A program made the translations under genes and the position numbers. The notes below the pieces were generated by a model. It saw only the letters and a list, made by a program, of their open reading frames with translations, had not been told where the DNA came from and made no database searches. 38,972 bases of DNA from Actinomycetota bacterium (GTDB taxonomy: Bacteria > Actinomycetota > Geothermincolia > Geothermincolales > RBG-13-55-18). The stretch is taken from contig QZKE01000093.1 of NCBI GenBank assembly GCA_003598015.1, positions 1 through 38,972 of the forward strand. Reading direction: 5' to 3'. This document shows positions 26,301 through 33,760 of this stretch, one piece after another; the first letter of the stretch is position 1; each line of letters starts with the position of its first letter.

Positions 26301-26989
26301 TTGAAGTCCAGATCGCAGGTCCAGATGACGTCCCCGACGTTCTCGGCGAGCAGGCGGTACCTCTCCTCGCGCTCCCTCAACTCCTCCTCCACCCGGATGC
26401 GCCGCTCTATCTCGCTCCGCAGCCGCCGGTTGGCCTCCTCCAGCTCGCGCGTGCGCCCGGCCACCAGTTCCTCCAGGCGGTCGCGGTGCGCGGCGAGTTC
26501 CTCCCTCATGGATTCACCCGCCGTGACGTCCCGGGAGTTGACGATGATGCCCTGCAGGTCCTGTCCGTCATGGATGGCCTTGCCACTGCCGTCCAGCACG
26601 CGCCAGGAGCCGTCCTTGTGGCGCAGGCGGCATTTAAACGGCACCACGGCCTCGGGGTCCGCCAGCACGCCGGCTATCGCTTTCCCGGCCTCCTCCAGGT
26701 CATCCGGATGGACCAGAACCAGGGCGTTCATCCCCAGCAACTCCTCTTCGTCGTAACCCAGGATGTCTTCGATCGCGGGGCTCTCGTAGGTAACTCTTCC
26801 ATCCGGATCCATGATGGTGATGAGGTCCGTGCTGTGCTCTATGAGGGAATGGAAGTACCTCTCGCTCAAACGCAGCGCCTTCTCCACCAGCGCCTGCCTG
26901 GCCTCGCGCTCCTCGAGTTCGCATACGTGCCTGCGCAGTTCCCGCAACTCTTCCTGGACGTAGGTTTCGTCTCGTGTCTCGCCTGACAA
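23330..26989 (-). CDS. Multi-PAS/GAF sensor histidine kinase
   Basis: From TTG 26989 (AAAGG seven bases upstream) the protein is 1219 residues; a GTG at 27052 would add 21 but lacks a ribosome-binding site. Six PAS domains follow one another, each with a HPDD-type turn or equivalent and a D-I-T/DVT end. A coiled coil rich in Glu/Arg lies between the first and second. A GAF domain follows (LFLSLGADLFENMEKIVDTC to IGCLCLFFPEP). The kinase core has the H box FIDVASHELRHPITLMKGY, N box ILLDNAVAHS, G1 DRGVGIP and G2 GMGLGLYI. No membrane helix is seen, so it is a cytoplasmic sensor, perhaps of redox, light or small ligands. No response regulator is adjacent. A long open frame on the opposite strand (23954-26986) is a GC artefact. 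Confidence 0.92.
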   Translation of the reverse strand: MSGETRDETYVQEELRELRRHVCELEEREARQALVEKALRLSERYFHSLIEHSTDLITIMDPDGRVTYESPAIEDILGYDEEELLGMNALVLVHPDDLEEAGKAIAGVLADPEAVVPFKCRLRHKDGSWRVLDGSGKAIHDGQDLQGIIVNSRDVTAGESMREELAAHRDRLEELVAGRTRELEEANRRLRSEIERRIRVEEELREREERYRLLAENVGDVIWTCDLDFNWIYISPSVEAQSGFSVEETMSMSIKEMVTPPSLEKAMEMMHEAGKAFLAGELDLDKTWRLELEQYRKDGSTTWVELMARILKGPGGVPAGLLGVSRDIGERKRAELELRHSERYYRSLIEHSYSVISVMDPDGTMSFVSPNVKAVFGYEPEELLGRSAFDFTHPDDLPGVLKEIAGGVDQPGKVAFLEYRWRHKDGSWRVCEAVGKNLLHDPAVRGAVVHSRDVTMQRAMERALRESEEKHRSLVENLNDVVFNLDTQGNLLYISPVVEKLAGYRPEDVMGRSFAEFIHPDDIEEVTRSFQETLNGVLNPAEFRTIGKDGGILHVRTFSKPLYKDGELAGTTGILNDITAQKKAELALRESEEKFRVLSDQSMLAIFIIQEGGIRYANQAASGIFEYTAEEILAWEMEDISRTVHPEDAPFVLDQMRRKLRGEGGYVANYCMRAITRSGEEKWVEIFSKTVPFGGRPADMVTMVDISDRKRMEEELKESEERFRFLIEKAADVILVVDGRGMVTYVSPSVERVLGYAVEEVVGKAGFAFIDEMEVEATQQALASLATSPGEPMGAELHVRHKDGSWREVEVTASNYLDHPSVRGVIVNYRDITDRKAMLRRLETINHLFLSLGADLFENMEKIVDTCREVLEGQLAAYCRLEKGMYTVLSTAPGEEGFFVANDPETLIAHRVVSLGMSGPLIVEDLEVSPYRESDPLIVRHGPRSFVGYPVWQKKQAIGCLCLFFPEPREFSHYEVEFMGMLARALSVEEERLAYEQSLKDFIDVASHELRHPITLMKGYATTLSRYGDRLDDDEKREYLGIINGGADRLDMLIKELLDASRIERGRFKMQRGMQDLRPLLEQAVKEIKDKGCPQELTLDADGGLSPRDVDGEKLERVLVILLDNAVAHSPAHFAIEITAAESDGRALISVIDRGVGIPDRDRELIFERFYQVEDALHHTTRGMGLGLYIAREIVEAHGGRIWYEPNPGGGSIFRFTIP

Positions 26990-27288
26990 TGGATACCTTT
27001 CTTCGCTCGCCCCACCATTCGCCGGCACATAGATTAAATCGGTATATGCCACCGATATCTACAGGAGAAAAGCCGCCGGGACATGGGCCCGCGATTCCGC
27101 GCCGGCATGCGGGCATTTGAATTCCCGCTCCGGCTCGGATAACTTGGTATAGGGGAGATCGCTCCCGGGTTACGATGTCTGCGTGGAAAGCGGGAAGAGG
27201 GCTGTGCGGGAGATCATCGCCTATCGCGGCACCATCCGCGGCAACTACCGCATCGAGCTGTAGGCATCCAGGACGAGGGAGACGTACC

Positions 27289-28092
27289 ATGCCGGAGCTG
27301 AGCCTGAACGGAGCGCGCATAAGCTATACCGACAGCGGCGACGGACAGCCCCTTCTGCTCCTGCACGGCTGGATCGGCTCGGGGGCGTTGTGGAGCCTGG
27401 TGGCGCCCTGGCTGTCCGAGCGCTTCCGGGTCATCGTGCCGGACCTGCCCGGGCACGGCGATTCCAGCATCCCGGCCGGATTCGCCTTCGACCTGGATGG
27501 TTTCTCCCGCTTCATCGAGGATGTGAGGGCCTCGCTGGGGCTTTCCATCCTGAACCTGGTAGGGCACTCCATGGGCGGGAGCATCGCCATCTACTACGCC
27601 AGTGTATTTCCGCAACGGGTAGGCCGCCTGGTGCTCATAGACTCTCCCGCCAGCACCAAGGCGCTGAACCGGCAGTCGAGGCTGCCCTTCCTGGAGAGGC
27701 TGCTCGGCCTCGTCTATCCCTTATGGGGGCCGGGCATCGTCACCACCTTGATCAAGTCGTCGGTGCGCCACCCCGGCAGCCTCCCCCCCGATTTCCTGGA
27801 CGCGGCGGTCGCCCAGGCCTGCCTGATCAAGAAGGAGGCCCTGGTGGAGACCACGCGCCTGGTGCGGTCCCTGGACCTGGACCGCCGGGTGGCGGCGATC
27901 GAGGCCCCCGTGCTGCTGATCCAGGGGGACCGCGACCCCTCGGTGAAACCCGCCGAGGCTTCCCGCCTGCTGGGCATGTTCGGCGACGCCCGCCTGCACG
28001 TGGTGCGGGACTGCGGCCACTGCCCCAACTACGAGTACCCGGACCAGGTGGTCGAGCTCATCGAGGGGTTCATGGGTCCCGGTGTATCATAA
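27289..28092 (+). CDS. Alpha/beta-fold hydrolase
   Basis: The 267-residue protein starts at an ATG after GACGAGGGAGACGTACC; the longer frame upstream has no ribosome-binding site. The alpha/beta hydrolase core is clear: the oxyanion strand LLLLHGWIGSG, nucleophile elbow VGHSMGG with Ser94, Asp216 in IQGDRDPSVKP, and His244 in RDCGHCPNYEYP. The substrate is not predictable; esterase, lipase-like or dehalogenase-like members share these motifs. It heads a plus-strand run with the DUF5808-like and zinc-ribbon genes and is 19 bp from the next gene. Confidence 0.9.
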   Translation: MPELSLNGARISYTDSGDGQPLLLLHGWIGSGALWSLVAPWLSERFRVIVPDLPGHGDSSIPAGFAFDLDGFSRFIEDVRASLGLSILNLVGHSMGGSIAIYYASVFPQRVGRLVLIDSPASTKALNRQSRLPFLERLLGLVYPLWGPGIVTTLIKSSVRHPGSLPPDFLDAAVAQACLIKKEALVETTRLVRSLDLDRRVAAIEAPVLLIQGDRDPSVKPAEASRLLGMFGDARLHVVRDCGHCPNYEYPDQVVELIEGFMGPGVS

Positions 28093-28111
28093 TGGTTAAG
28101 GAGGTATACGC

Positions 28112-28369
28112 ATGGAGAAATACGGGAAGATACTGGGCGTGCCCTACGACCTCAGGCTGCCCACGCCGGCCAGGATAAGGGAGCGTATGTGGAATCCCGA
28201 TGACCCGCGCATAGTAACGCCGCGCGTATTCGGCGCCGGGTGGACCATCAATTTCGCGACCCTCCGGGAGAAGAGCAAGGTGGGTTTCGTCATCGCGCTG
28301 GTCATAACCTCCCTCATCTATCTCAACGGGGTCCACAAACTGTACAAGAAGCTGAAGAGAGACGGGTAA
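28112..28369 (+). CDS. Small DUF5808-like membrane protein
   Basis: The 85-residue product starts at an ATG after TTAAGGAGGTATACGC, a strong ribosome-binding site. It has the DUF5808-type segment MWNPDDPRIVTPRVFGAGWT then INFATLREKSK, and one membrane helix (about 56-76) near the C-terminus. The function of the family is unknown. The gene lies 19 bp behind the hydrolase gene and is likely translated from the same transcript. Confidence 0.75.
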   Translation: MEKYGKILGVPYDLRLPTPARIRERMWNPDDPRIVTPRVFGAGWTINFATLREKSKVGFVIALVITSLIYLNGVHKLYKKLKRDG

Positions 28370-28501
28370 GCATGAAGCGAGACGGACAAGCCTTCTGCAT
28401 CGAAACGTACCACTGCCGCCGTGTGACGCCGGTGGGGGCCGGTTTGCCGGTCCGCATTCGGGCCATGGATGAGAATCGCGGAAGAGACAAGGGGGTAGAG
28501 C

Positions 28502-29029
28502 ATGGCGTATTGCAATAAATGCGGAAAAGAGCTGGATGAGGGGGACGGCTTCTGTCACGCCTGCGGCGCCGCCGCCGTCAAGCCGGGCGAGGCGGCGGCC
28601 TCCGGCCCGCCCCAGGCGGGCAGCCGGCTTCCCGTTCCACCCGTAGCGCAGACGGCACAAACAGCGGCCCCCATGTCCGCGTTGGCTGCACCGGGGTATC
28701 CCGCCCAGGCAGTGGGTGAGACCCCGGAGGAGATCGCCGAGCGCAGGGTCAAACAGAGACTGGAGTTGTGGTGGCATCTCGGTTCCTACGTCATCGTCAA
28801 CGTCTTCCTCATCATCGTCTGGGCCATAACCGGAGCCGGCTACCCCTGGTTCGTGTGGGTGATGGTGGGGTGGGGCATAGGAATCGCCTTCCACGTCATG
28901 CATTACTTCATGACCATCCATGGCGAGGGTAGAAGGCAGCTCATGATCCAGAGGGAGATGGAGAAGATGCAGCGCAAGGAGGACGCCGTGGAGGAGCCGA
29001 AACAGACCGGGGAAGGGACGGGGGAATAG
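28502..29029 (+). CDS. Zinc-ribbon plus 2TM-domain protein
   Basis: The 175-residue product starts at an ATG after GGGGGTAGAGC. An N-terminal zinc ribbon has Cys4, Cys7, Cys18 and Cys21. A Pro/Ala-rich linker follows, then the 2TM domain: AERRVKQRLELWWHLGSYVI with two membrane helices (about 96-115 and 122-142), and a charged C-terminal tail. 2TM-domain proteins occur widely fused to sensor parts; their role is unknown. It belongs to the run of small membrane proteins here. Confidence 0.85.
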   Translation: MAYCNKCGKELDEGDGFCHACGAAAVKPGEAAASGPPQAGSRLPVPPVAQTAQTAAPMSALAAPGYPAQAVGETPEEIAERRVKQRLELWWHLGSYVIVNVFLIIVWAITGAGYPWFVWVMVGWGIGIAFHVMHYFMTIHGEGRRQLMIQREMEKMQRKEDAVEEPKQTGEGTGE

Positions 29030-29134
29030 CGTTGCCGGCCGGGTGGCGGAGCGCCGCCATACGAGTAGTCGTGCGAATTTCAGGTTGTGGGGCGCGGCGA
29101 TGCGCCGGAATCCAGCCACGAAAGGGTAAGAGAT

Positions 29135-30520
29135 ATGCGTTGTGAGAATTGCGGAAAAGAGGGAAAACCAGGCGACGTCTTCTGCCGCCAGTGCGGTTCC
29201 AGGCTCGAGGGCGAGGAAGCCCCCGCCGCGGAAGCGCCGGAGGTGGTGTCCGCCGCGGGGGCCGGGCAGGCCGGGTCGCCGCCCGGGGAAGAGGCTGCGC
29301 CCGCTGGAGAACAGGCCGAAACCCCGTCAGGAGAAGTGCCGCAAGCGCCGGAAGGGGCTGCGCCCGCGCCAGAGGAGGCGGGGGCCAAAGCGGGAGAGCC
29401 GGCGGCGGCCCTGGTTCCTCCCCTGCCTCCCGTTACCCCTCCGCGGCCCTACCCCCCATCGCCCGCCGCCCCACCCAAGGCCATGAAGACCAGCGGCTGG
29501 GCGGTGGCCTCGCTCGTTTTAGGGATCCTCTCCTTCTTATGTCTGCCCTTCATCGCCGCAGTAGTGGCCATCGTCTTCGGCGTCATCGCCAAGGGAGGCA
29601 TCAAGCGTTCCAAGGAGGAGCTCGGCGGTTCGGGGCTGGCCACGGCTGGTATCGTGCTGGGCATAGTCAACCTCGCCATCCTGCTCGTCTTCGCCGCCGT
29701 CCTGGTGCCGTGGACCATCATCAATATCGGAAACACCCGGACGGTGACGAGAACGGTGGCCACGCAAGGGGCGGACAGCGTCAACGCGACCCTCGAGATC
29801 GACTCCGGAAAACTGCACGTCGGCGGCGGTGCCAGCGATATGTTCAGGGGCACTTTCACCTACAACATCAAGAACTGGGAGCCGGAGATAGACTACGGCG
29901 TCAGGCAGGGCCTGGGAGAGCTCACCGTCAGGCAGGGCGGGGACTGGTGGCTGCCCACCTTCTGGTTCATCCGCAACGACTGGGATATCTCCTTCAAGGA
30001 CAGCGTCCCCCTGGACCTGTCGGCCATGCTTTCCAGCGCAGGCGGCGAGTTCGACCTCGATACGCTGTCCCTGCGCACCTTCAGCGTGGACGCCAGCTCG
30101 GGGGACATATCTGCCGACCTCTCGGGGGACCTGCCCGACCTGCGGCGCGTCAGCATAGACGGGAGCAGTGGGAACGTGGACCTCGACATGAAGGGGAGGT
30201 ACCAGACCTACATCCAGCTGGACATAGAAAACTCCAGCGGCGATGTCAACGTCGACCTCCTCGGGCAATGGGAGAGCACCCTGGGGGCCAACATCCACAC
30301 CAGCTCCGGAGACATCACCATACGCGTTCCCGCGGACGTGGGAGTGCGCGTAAGGGCCAGGACCCGCTCGGGCGAAATCAACGCTCCCGGCATGAAGGTG
30401 GACTCCGAGGATGGGGAGGGCACTGTCTACGTGAACGGTGAATTCCGGCGCTCCGTGATCACCCTGCAGATCGACGTGGACGTCTCGAGCGGCGACATAA
30501 CCCTCCTCCTGGAGGAATAG
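29135..30520 (+). CDS. Zinc-ribbon, DUF4190 and DUF4097-like membrane protein
   Basis: The 461-residue protein starts at ATG 29135 after AAAGGGTAAGAGAT. The N-terminal zinc ribbon has Cys3, Cys6, Cys17 and Cys20. A long Pro/Ala/Glu-rich linker (about 25-120) leads to two membrane helices with the DUF4190 motif VFGVIAKGGIKRSKEELGGS between them (about 125-190). The extracytoplasmic part (about 230-461) is a repetitive beta domain of the DUF4097 adhesin-like type, with recurring SSGDI/SSGNV/SSGDV phrases (for example VDASSGDISADLSGDLPDL). Such proteins may bind at the cell surface or envelope. It shares the zinc-ribbon N-terminus with the gene upstream. It is convergent with the selenoprotein gene, with only 2 bp between the stop codons. 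Confidence 0.82.
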   Translation: MRCENCGKEGKPGDVFCRQCGSRLEGEEAPAAEAPEVVSAAGAGQAGSPPGEEAAPAGEQAETPSGEVPQAPEGAAPAPEEAGAKAGEPAAALVPPLPPVTPPRPYPPSPAAPPKAMKTSGWAVASLVLGILSFLCLPFIAAVVAIVFGVIAKGGIKRSKEELGGSGLATAGIVLGIVNLAILLVFAAVLVPWTIINIGNTRTVTRTVATQGADSVNATLEIDSGKLHVGGGASDMFRGTFTYNIKNWEPEIDYGVRQGLGELTVRQGGDWWLPTFWFIRNDWDISFKDSVPLDLSAMLSSAGGEFDLDTLSLRTFSVDASSGDISADLSGDLPDLRRVSIDGSSGNVDLDMKGRYQTYIQLDIENSSGDVNVDLLGQWESTLGANIHTSSGDITIRVPADVGVRVRARTRSGEINAPGMKVDSEDGEGTVYVNGEFRRSVITLQIDVDVSSGDITLLLEE

Positions 30521-30522
30521 GC

Positions 30523-31176
30523 CTAGAGAGGGAATTCCTCGAAGCGGTCCTGGCTCGCCTTGCAGATGGGGCAGACCTTGGGGGCGGCCTCCCGCGCGGC
30601 CAGGTAGCCGCATACCTTGCAGCGCCAGACGGGGAGCGCCGGTCCGGAACGTGGGGGGAATTCCTCGAAGCGATCCTGGCTCGCCTTGCAGATGGGGCAG
30701 ACCTTGGGGGCGGCCTCCCGCGCGGCCAGGTAGCCGCATACCTTGCAGCGCCAGACGGGGAGACCCCGTTTTCGCTCTACGGCAGGTGTCTGCGCCGCGT
30801 CTTCCTCCGCGGCCTTCAGCTTCTCCAGCTCCTCGGGCTCCGGCCTTCTCTCCGGTATCTGCCCCTCTATCTCTCTCTTACCTTCCAGGACCTCCTGGGT
30901 CACGTAGAGCGCTCAGTAGCACTGTTCGTACTCCTCCAGGTCGGCATCGCGGTAATCGCAGGGGCAGATGATATCCAGGTCCTTTTCCCTCTCCCCCTCA
31001 CCCATGCGGCAGGGGCAGAGCATATATCCATACCTCTGTTGGTTGGTATGGAGGCCTTCGGCCAGCACCAGCACGAACCCGCGGTCCGGGTTGAGGTGAT
31101 ATCCGCCCGCCTCGGCATCCTCAGCGAGCCGCTCGTAGAGGTCCAGGACCTCCCGGGCATATTCCTCCGGGCTCAA
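30523..31176 (-). CDS. Ferredoxin-thioredoxin reductase-type selenoprotein fused to two rubredoxin-like domains
   Basis: A continuous frame from ATG 31176 to 30523 encodes 217 residues with one in-frame TGA at codon 88 (30915-30913). Residues 1-92 are an FTR catalytic-subunit domain: MLCPCRMGE (Cys54, Cys56), IICPCDYRDADLEEY (Cys71, Cys73), then QCY-U-ALYV (Cys86, Sec88). In characterised FTR the motifs are CPC-CPC-CHC. The last Cys of CHC forms the active-site disulfide with the second Cys of the first CPC and contacts the 4Fe-4S cluster, and the UGA replaces exactly that residue. A charged linker (about 92-135) leads to two almost identical rubredoxin-type modules with WRCKVCGYLA and KVCPICKAS. 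A SECIS-like hairpin follows the UGA. The gene overlaps the glutaredoxin gene by ATGA. Most likely this is a selenenylsulfide reductase fed by the rubredoxin modules; the electron route is inference. Confidence 0.88.
30531..30762 (-). repeat. Near-perfect 106-bp direct repeat encoding the two rubredoxin modules
   Basis: Bases 30531-30636 and 30657-30762 differ at one position only (GCGGTCC against GCGATCC). Both copies are in frame and encode the same rubredoxin-like module. The low divergence, including silent positions, points to a recent duplication or to gene conversion. Confidence 0.9.
30885..30912 (-). promoter_or_regulatory. Bacterial SECIS-like hairpin of the FTR-type selenoprotein
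   Basis: After the UGA (30915-30913) and a 14-nt spacer, CCAGG (30898-30894) pairs with CCTGG (30889-30885) around the tetraloop AGGT. The loop starts 19 nt after the UGA and carries G in its second position. An extra lower pairing between ACC and GGT across a bulge is possible. The geometry closely parallels the hairpin in the other selenoprotein gene of this window. Confidence 0.7.
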
Positions 31177-31505
31177 AGAAGGGTCTCCTTGTACTTATCC
31201 TCGTTGAAGCCCGCGATGACCTCATCGCCGTCTACGATGAGGGTGGGGAAAGTCTTGCGCGGATTGCGCGTCTTGACCTCTTCGAAGACCTCCTTCTGCG
31301 CGTCTCCCTCGAGGAGGTCCACATATACGTAGCGGTACTTCAGCTTGTTCTCGTCCAGAAAAGTCCTCGCCTTGCGGCACCATCCGCATGTCGAGAGCGC
31401 GTAAAGGGTCAACTCGTGACCGCCATCTTCTCCTTCCACGATCTCCAGGTGCTCCTCGTACATCTCTATCTCCTTTTCCTCATCCCCCATGCCTTTGCTG
31501 CTCAT
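31173..31505 (-). CDS. Glutaredoxin-family protein
   Basis: The 110-residue protein starts at ATG 31505; an alternative ATG at 31490 lies five codons inside. After an acidic extension of about 30 residues, the thioredoxin fold begins with ELTLYALSTCGWCRKARTFL. The active-site pair CGWC is followed by the cis-proline motif TFPTLIVDGDEVIAGF. Both active-site positions are cysteine, not selenocysteine. The stop overlaps the start of the FTR-type selenoprotein by ATGA, so the two are translationally coupled. The selenoprotein probably reduces this glutaredoxin, giving a compact thiol relay. No glutathione enzymes are seen nearby. Confidence 0.9.
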   Translation of the reverse strand: MSSKGMGDEEKEIEMYEEHLEIVEGEDGGHELTLYALSTCGWCRKARTFLDENKLKYRYVYVDLLEGDAQKEVFEEVKTRNPRKTFPTLIVDGDEVIAGFNEDKYKETLL

Positions 31506-31681
31506 TATTCCCGCCCCCGGGGGGTGTAAACATCGTATTCCAAACCGTCCAGGCAGGCCGGTAGAATAGAGGCGTTCTAAGATGAGTACGGGGAATATCG
31601 GATACCTTGCATATCGTTGTTCGCGTGCCGTGGATCGCCTGGGAATGCGCGATCGGGCGGGCATGATCCGTTGGGGGAGAC

Positions 31682-33112
31682 ATGCGGGCTGGGGTCGTTC
31701 TGGAGATCGCCGAGGCGCGGCAGGCAATAAGCCCGCTGCTCTACGGCCATTTCATCGAGAACCTGGGCAAGGGCATCTACGGGGGCCTGCTGCGCCGCGC
31801 GGGAGATGGTTGGGAGGTCAATCCCGAGGTCAAAGAGGCCCTGGCGGCATTGCGTCCCCCGGTTATCCGCTGGCCCGGCGGGCTATTCGCCGACGGCTAT
31901 CACTGGAGGGATGGAGTCGGCCCTCCCGGCGCGCGGCCGGTCAGGCCCAACCGCTATTGGAGACGCCTGGGACCGCTCATTGGTCCCCGGGATCCCAACA
32001 GCTTCGGGACCGACGAGTTCGTGGCGCTCTGCCGTGAAGTCGGGGCGGAGCCCTACATCAACGTGAACCTGGCCACGGGAACGCCCGGTGAGGCGGCGGA
32101 ATGGGTGCGCTACTGCCGGGGGCGCGTACCCTGGTGGGGAGTGGGGAACGAGCAATACGGCGTCTGGGCATTGGGGCACTGCTCCCCGGACGCATACGCG
32201 CGGCGTTACCTCGAATTCCGGCGCGCCATGCTGGATGCGGACCCGGAGATCCGCACCGTCGTGGTGGGAACCGACGGCGGCTTCGTGCCGGAATGGAACC
32301 GCATCGTGCTCGACGCCATAGGGGAGGAGGCGGATCTCCTATCCATCCACGTTTACCTGCCCGGCTTCGAGCACATCCTCTCATACCTGCAGCGAAAGCG
32401 CAGGGATCCCACGGGCGTCTATTACGCCATGGTGGGGGCGGGGGCGGAGGTCGAGCGGCGCATATCCTGGGCCGAGGACAGCCTGCGCGGTTCCCTCGGA
32501 CCCGGTTCCCGGCTGCGGCTGGCGCTGGACGAATGGAATATATGGTGGAAGCCGTCTCAGATGTACCGGGCGTTCTTCTCCATGCGGGAGGCCATGGCCG
32601 TCGCGGGCATCCTGAACGCCCTGCATCGCAACGCCCACATCGTGGAAATGGCCAACATCTCCGAGCTGGTCAACTTCCTCGGCCTTGTCATCGTCAAAGG
32701 AAAAACCACGCGGCTCAATCCCATCTACCACCCTTTCTTTCTCTTTGCCCGGGAGGCGGGTAGGTTCCTGGTGCCTGCCCGGGTGGAGGTGGAGACCTAC
32801 TGCACGCCCCCCCTGGGCCTGATCCGCGCCCTGGACAAGGTGCCTTACCTGGACGTCTCCGCCACCCTCTCGACGGGAAGGGACCGCCTGGCGGTCTTCC
32901 TGGTCAACCGCCACCTGCACGAGGAGATGGTGGTGGAAGTGGAATGGTCAGGCTTGCCGGTGTCAAAGGCCGAGGCGATCTCGCTGACCACAGCCTCTGC
33001 GGAGGACCGCGATGTGCGGCGTGAAAGAAGCGAGCTTCCGGTCTCCGGTTCCCGCTTGGAGCTGTCCCTGCCCCCCCATTCCATCGCTGTTCTCATCGCC
33101 GGCAGCGCTTGA
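31682..33112 (+). CDS. GH51 family alpha-L-arabinofuranosidase-like glycosidase
   Basis: The 476-residue protein starts at an ATG after GGGGGAGAC. The GH51 pattern is clear: an N-terminal LLYGHFIENLGKGIYGGL, substrate-binding IRWPGGLFADGYHWRDGVGP, acid/base Glu157 in WWGVGNEQYG, and nucleophile Glu284 in LALDEWNIWW, followed by a C-terminal beta-sandwich. The length is typical of the family. There is no signal peptide, so it acts inside the cell on imported arabino-oligosaccharides or similar glycosides. No sugar transporter or other glycosidase is next to it. Its start is divergent from the glutaredoxin gene, with about 176 bp between. Confidence 0.92.
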   Translation: MRAGVVLEIAEARQAISPLLYGHFIENLGKGIYGGLLRRAGDGWEVNPEVKEALAALRPPVIRWPGGLFADGYHWRDGVGPPGARPVRPNRYWRRLGPLIGPRDPNSFGTDEFVALCREVGAEPYINVNLATGTPGEAAEWVRYCRGRVPWWGVGNEQYGVWALGHCSPDAYARRYLEFRRAMLDADPEIRTVVVGTDGGFVPEWNRIVLDAIGEEADLLSIHVYLPGFEHILSYLQRKRRDPTGVYYAMVGAGAEVERRISWAEDSLRGSLGPGSRLRLALDEWNIWWKPSQMYRAFFSMREAMAVAGILNALHRNAHIVEMANISELVNFLGLVIVKGKTTRLNPIYHPFFLFAREAGRFLVPARVEVETYCTPPLGLIRALDKVPYLDVSATLSTGRDRLAVFLVNRHLHEEMVVEVEWSGLPVSKAEAISLTTASAEDRDVRRERSELPVSGSRLELSLPPHSIAVLIAGSA

Positions 33113-33163
33113 TTCCCGCATCGCTCGTACCGCGGTCATGTAATGAACCGGCCGTATCTGCAT

Positions 33164-33370
33164 GGATTGCGCGAGCAATCCCTCCAGGGCATAAACGGCT
33201 AATGATAAAGGTTAGTTATTATGACCTATTAGTACTATTAGCTTACTAATATAAGGTTTACCTGCAAATTAGGGGTTTTAAACTATGCCCATTTCGTAGT
33301 ACAATTTTTAGGAGAACTTGCGATAGCATTATTAACCGTACAGTCAGATATGATTACCAAGGGGGTAACA
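33164..33370 (+). promoter_or_regulatory. Hairpin and AT-rich leader before the 24-residue-repeat gene
   Basis: GGATTGC (33164-33170) and GCAATCC (33175-33181) form a 7-bp stem, perhaps the end of the GH51 transcript, though no T run follows. From about 33200 to 33350 the DNA is unusually AT-rich and contains ATTAGTA / TACTAAT inverted arms (about 33228-33250). It probably carries the promoter and leader of the next gene, whose ribosome-binding site AAGGGGGT lies just before ATG 33371. Confidence 0.4.
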
Positions 33371-33760
33371 ATGAGCGAGCTGCAACGCAGACTGGGAGCC
33401 ATCGCCGGGAAGATGGCCAACAACAAGGCCCTTATCTCCGGCATGATGTCGGCAATCGATCCAAAGGTCGTGGCCGAGGCGGTCAATGACAACAAGGACC
33501 TCCTCATAGGCACCATGTCTTATCTCGATCCCGAGATACTTGCCGGCATCATCAACAGCAATCCCGACTTCATGGCCAAGATGATGAGAAGCCTCGATGC
33601 GGCGGCCATCGCCAAAGCCATGAACAAGAACCAGCGCTTCGTCACCCAGCTCATCGAGAACACCGATCCCAATGTCTTCTCGCGTTCGGTAAACGTGGTC
33701 TTCAACAAGATGCGCAAGGCCACGTACCGTCCCGGCCTCACGGTCACGGAGGACGCTTAG
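33371..33760 (+). CDS. Protein of four tandem 24-residue helical repeats
   Basis: The 129-residue product starts at ATG 33371 after AAGGGGGTAACA; a start at 33350 lacks a ribosome-binding site. Residues about 17-112 consist of four units of exactly 24 residues. They begin NKALISGMMSAIDPKV, NKDLLIGTMSYLDPEI, NPDFMAKMMRSLDAAA and NQRFVTQLIENTDPNV. The pattern in each is N, a helix, (L/I/T)D(P/A), a second helix, then N. This predicts a small alpha-solenoid. I know no name for the family. No signal peptide or membrane helix is present. It is a single-gene unit upstream of the unusual tRNA. Confidence 0.75.
   Translation: MSELQRRLGAIAGKMANNKALISGMMSAIDPKVVAEAVNDNKDLLIGTMSYLDPEILAGIINSNPDFMAKMMRSLDAAAIAKAMNKNQRFVTQLIENTDPNVFSRSVNVVFNKMRKATYRPGLTVTEDA

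Noticed and set aside
23954-26986. Open frame of 1010 codons opposite the sensor kinase
   Set aside because: It mirrors a GC-rich coding gene on the other strand, has no recognisable domain and no ribosome-binding site, while the minus-strand kinase has all catalytic boxes.
27183-27263. Tiny plus-strand frame ending in RGTIRGNYRIEL
   Set aside because: Only 26 codons, no ribosome-binding site, in-frame stop just upstream; possibly a coding remnant but not supportable as a gene.
30523-30903. Separate double-rubredoxin gene starting at 30903
   Set aside because: It is in frame with the FTR domain across a single UGA, starts without a ribosome-binding site, and the residues between UGA and 30903 (ALYV) match the normal FTR continuation.
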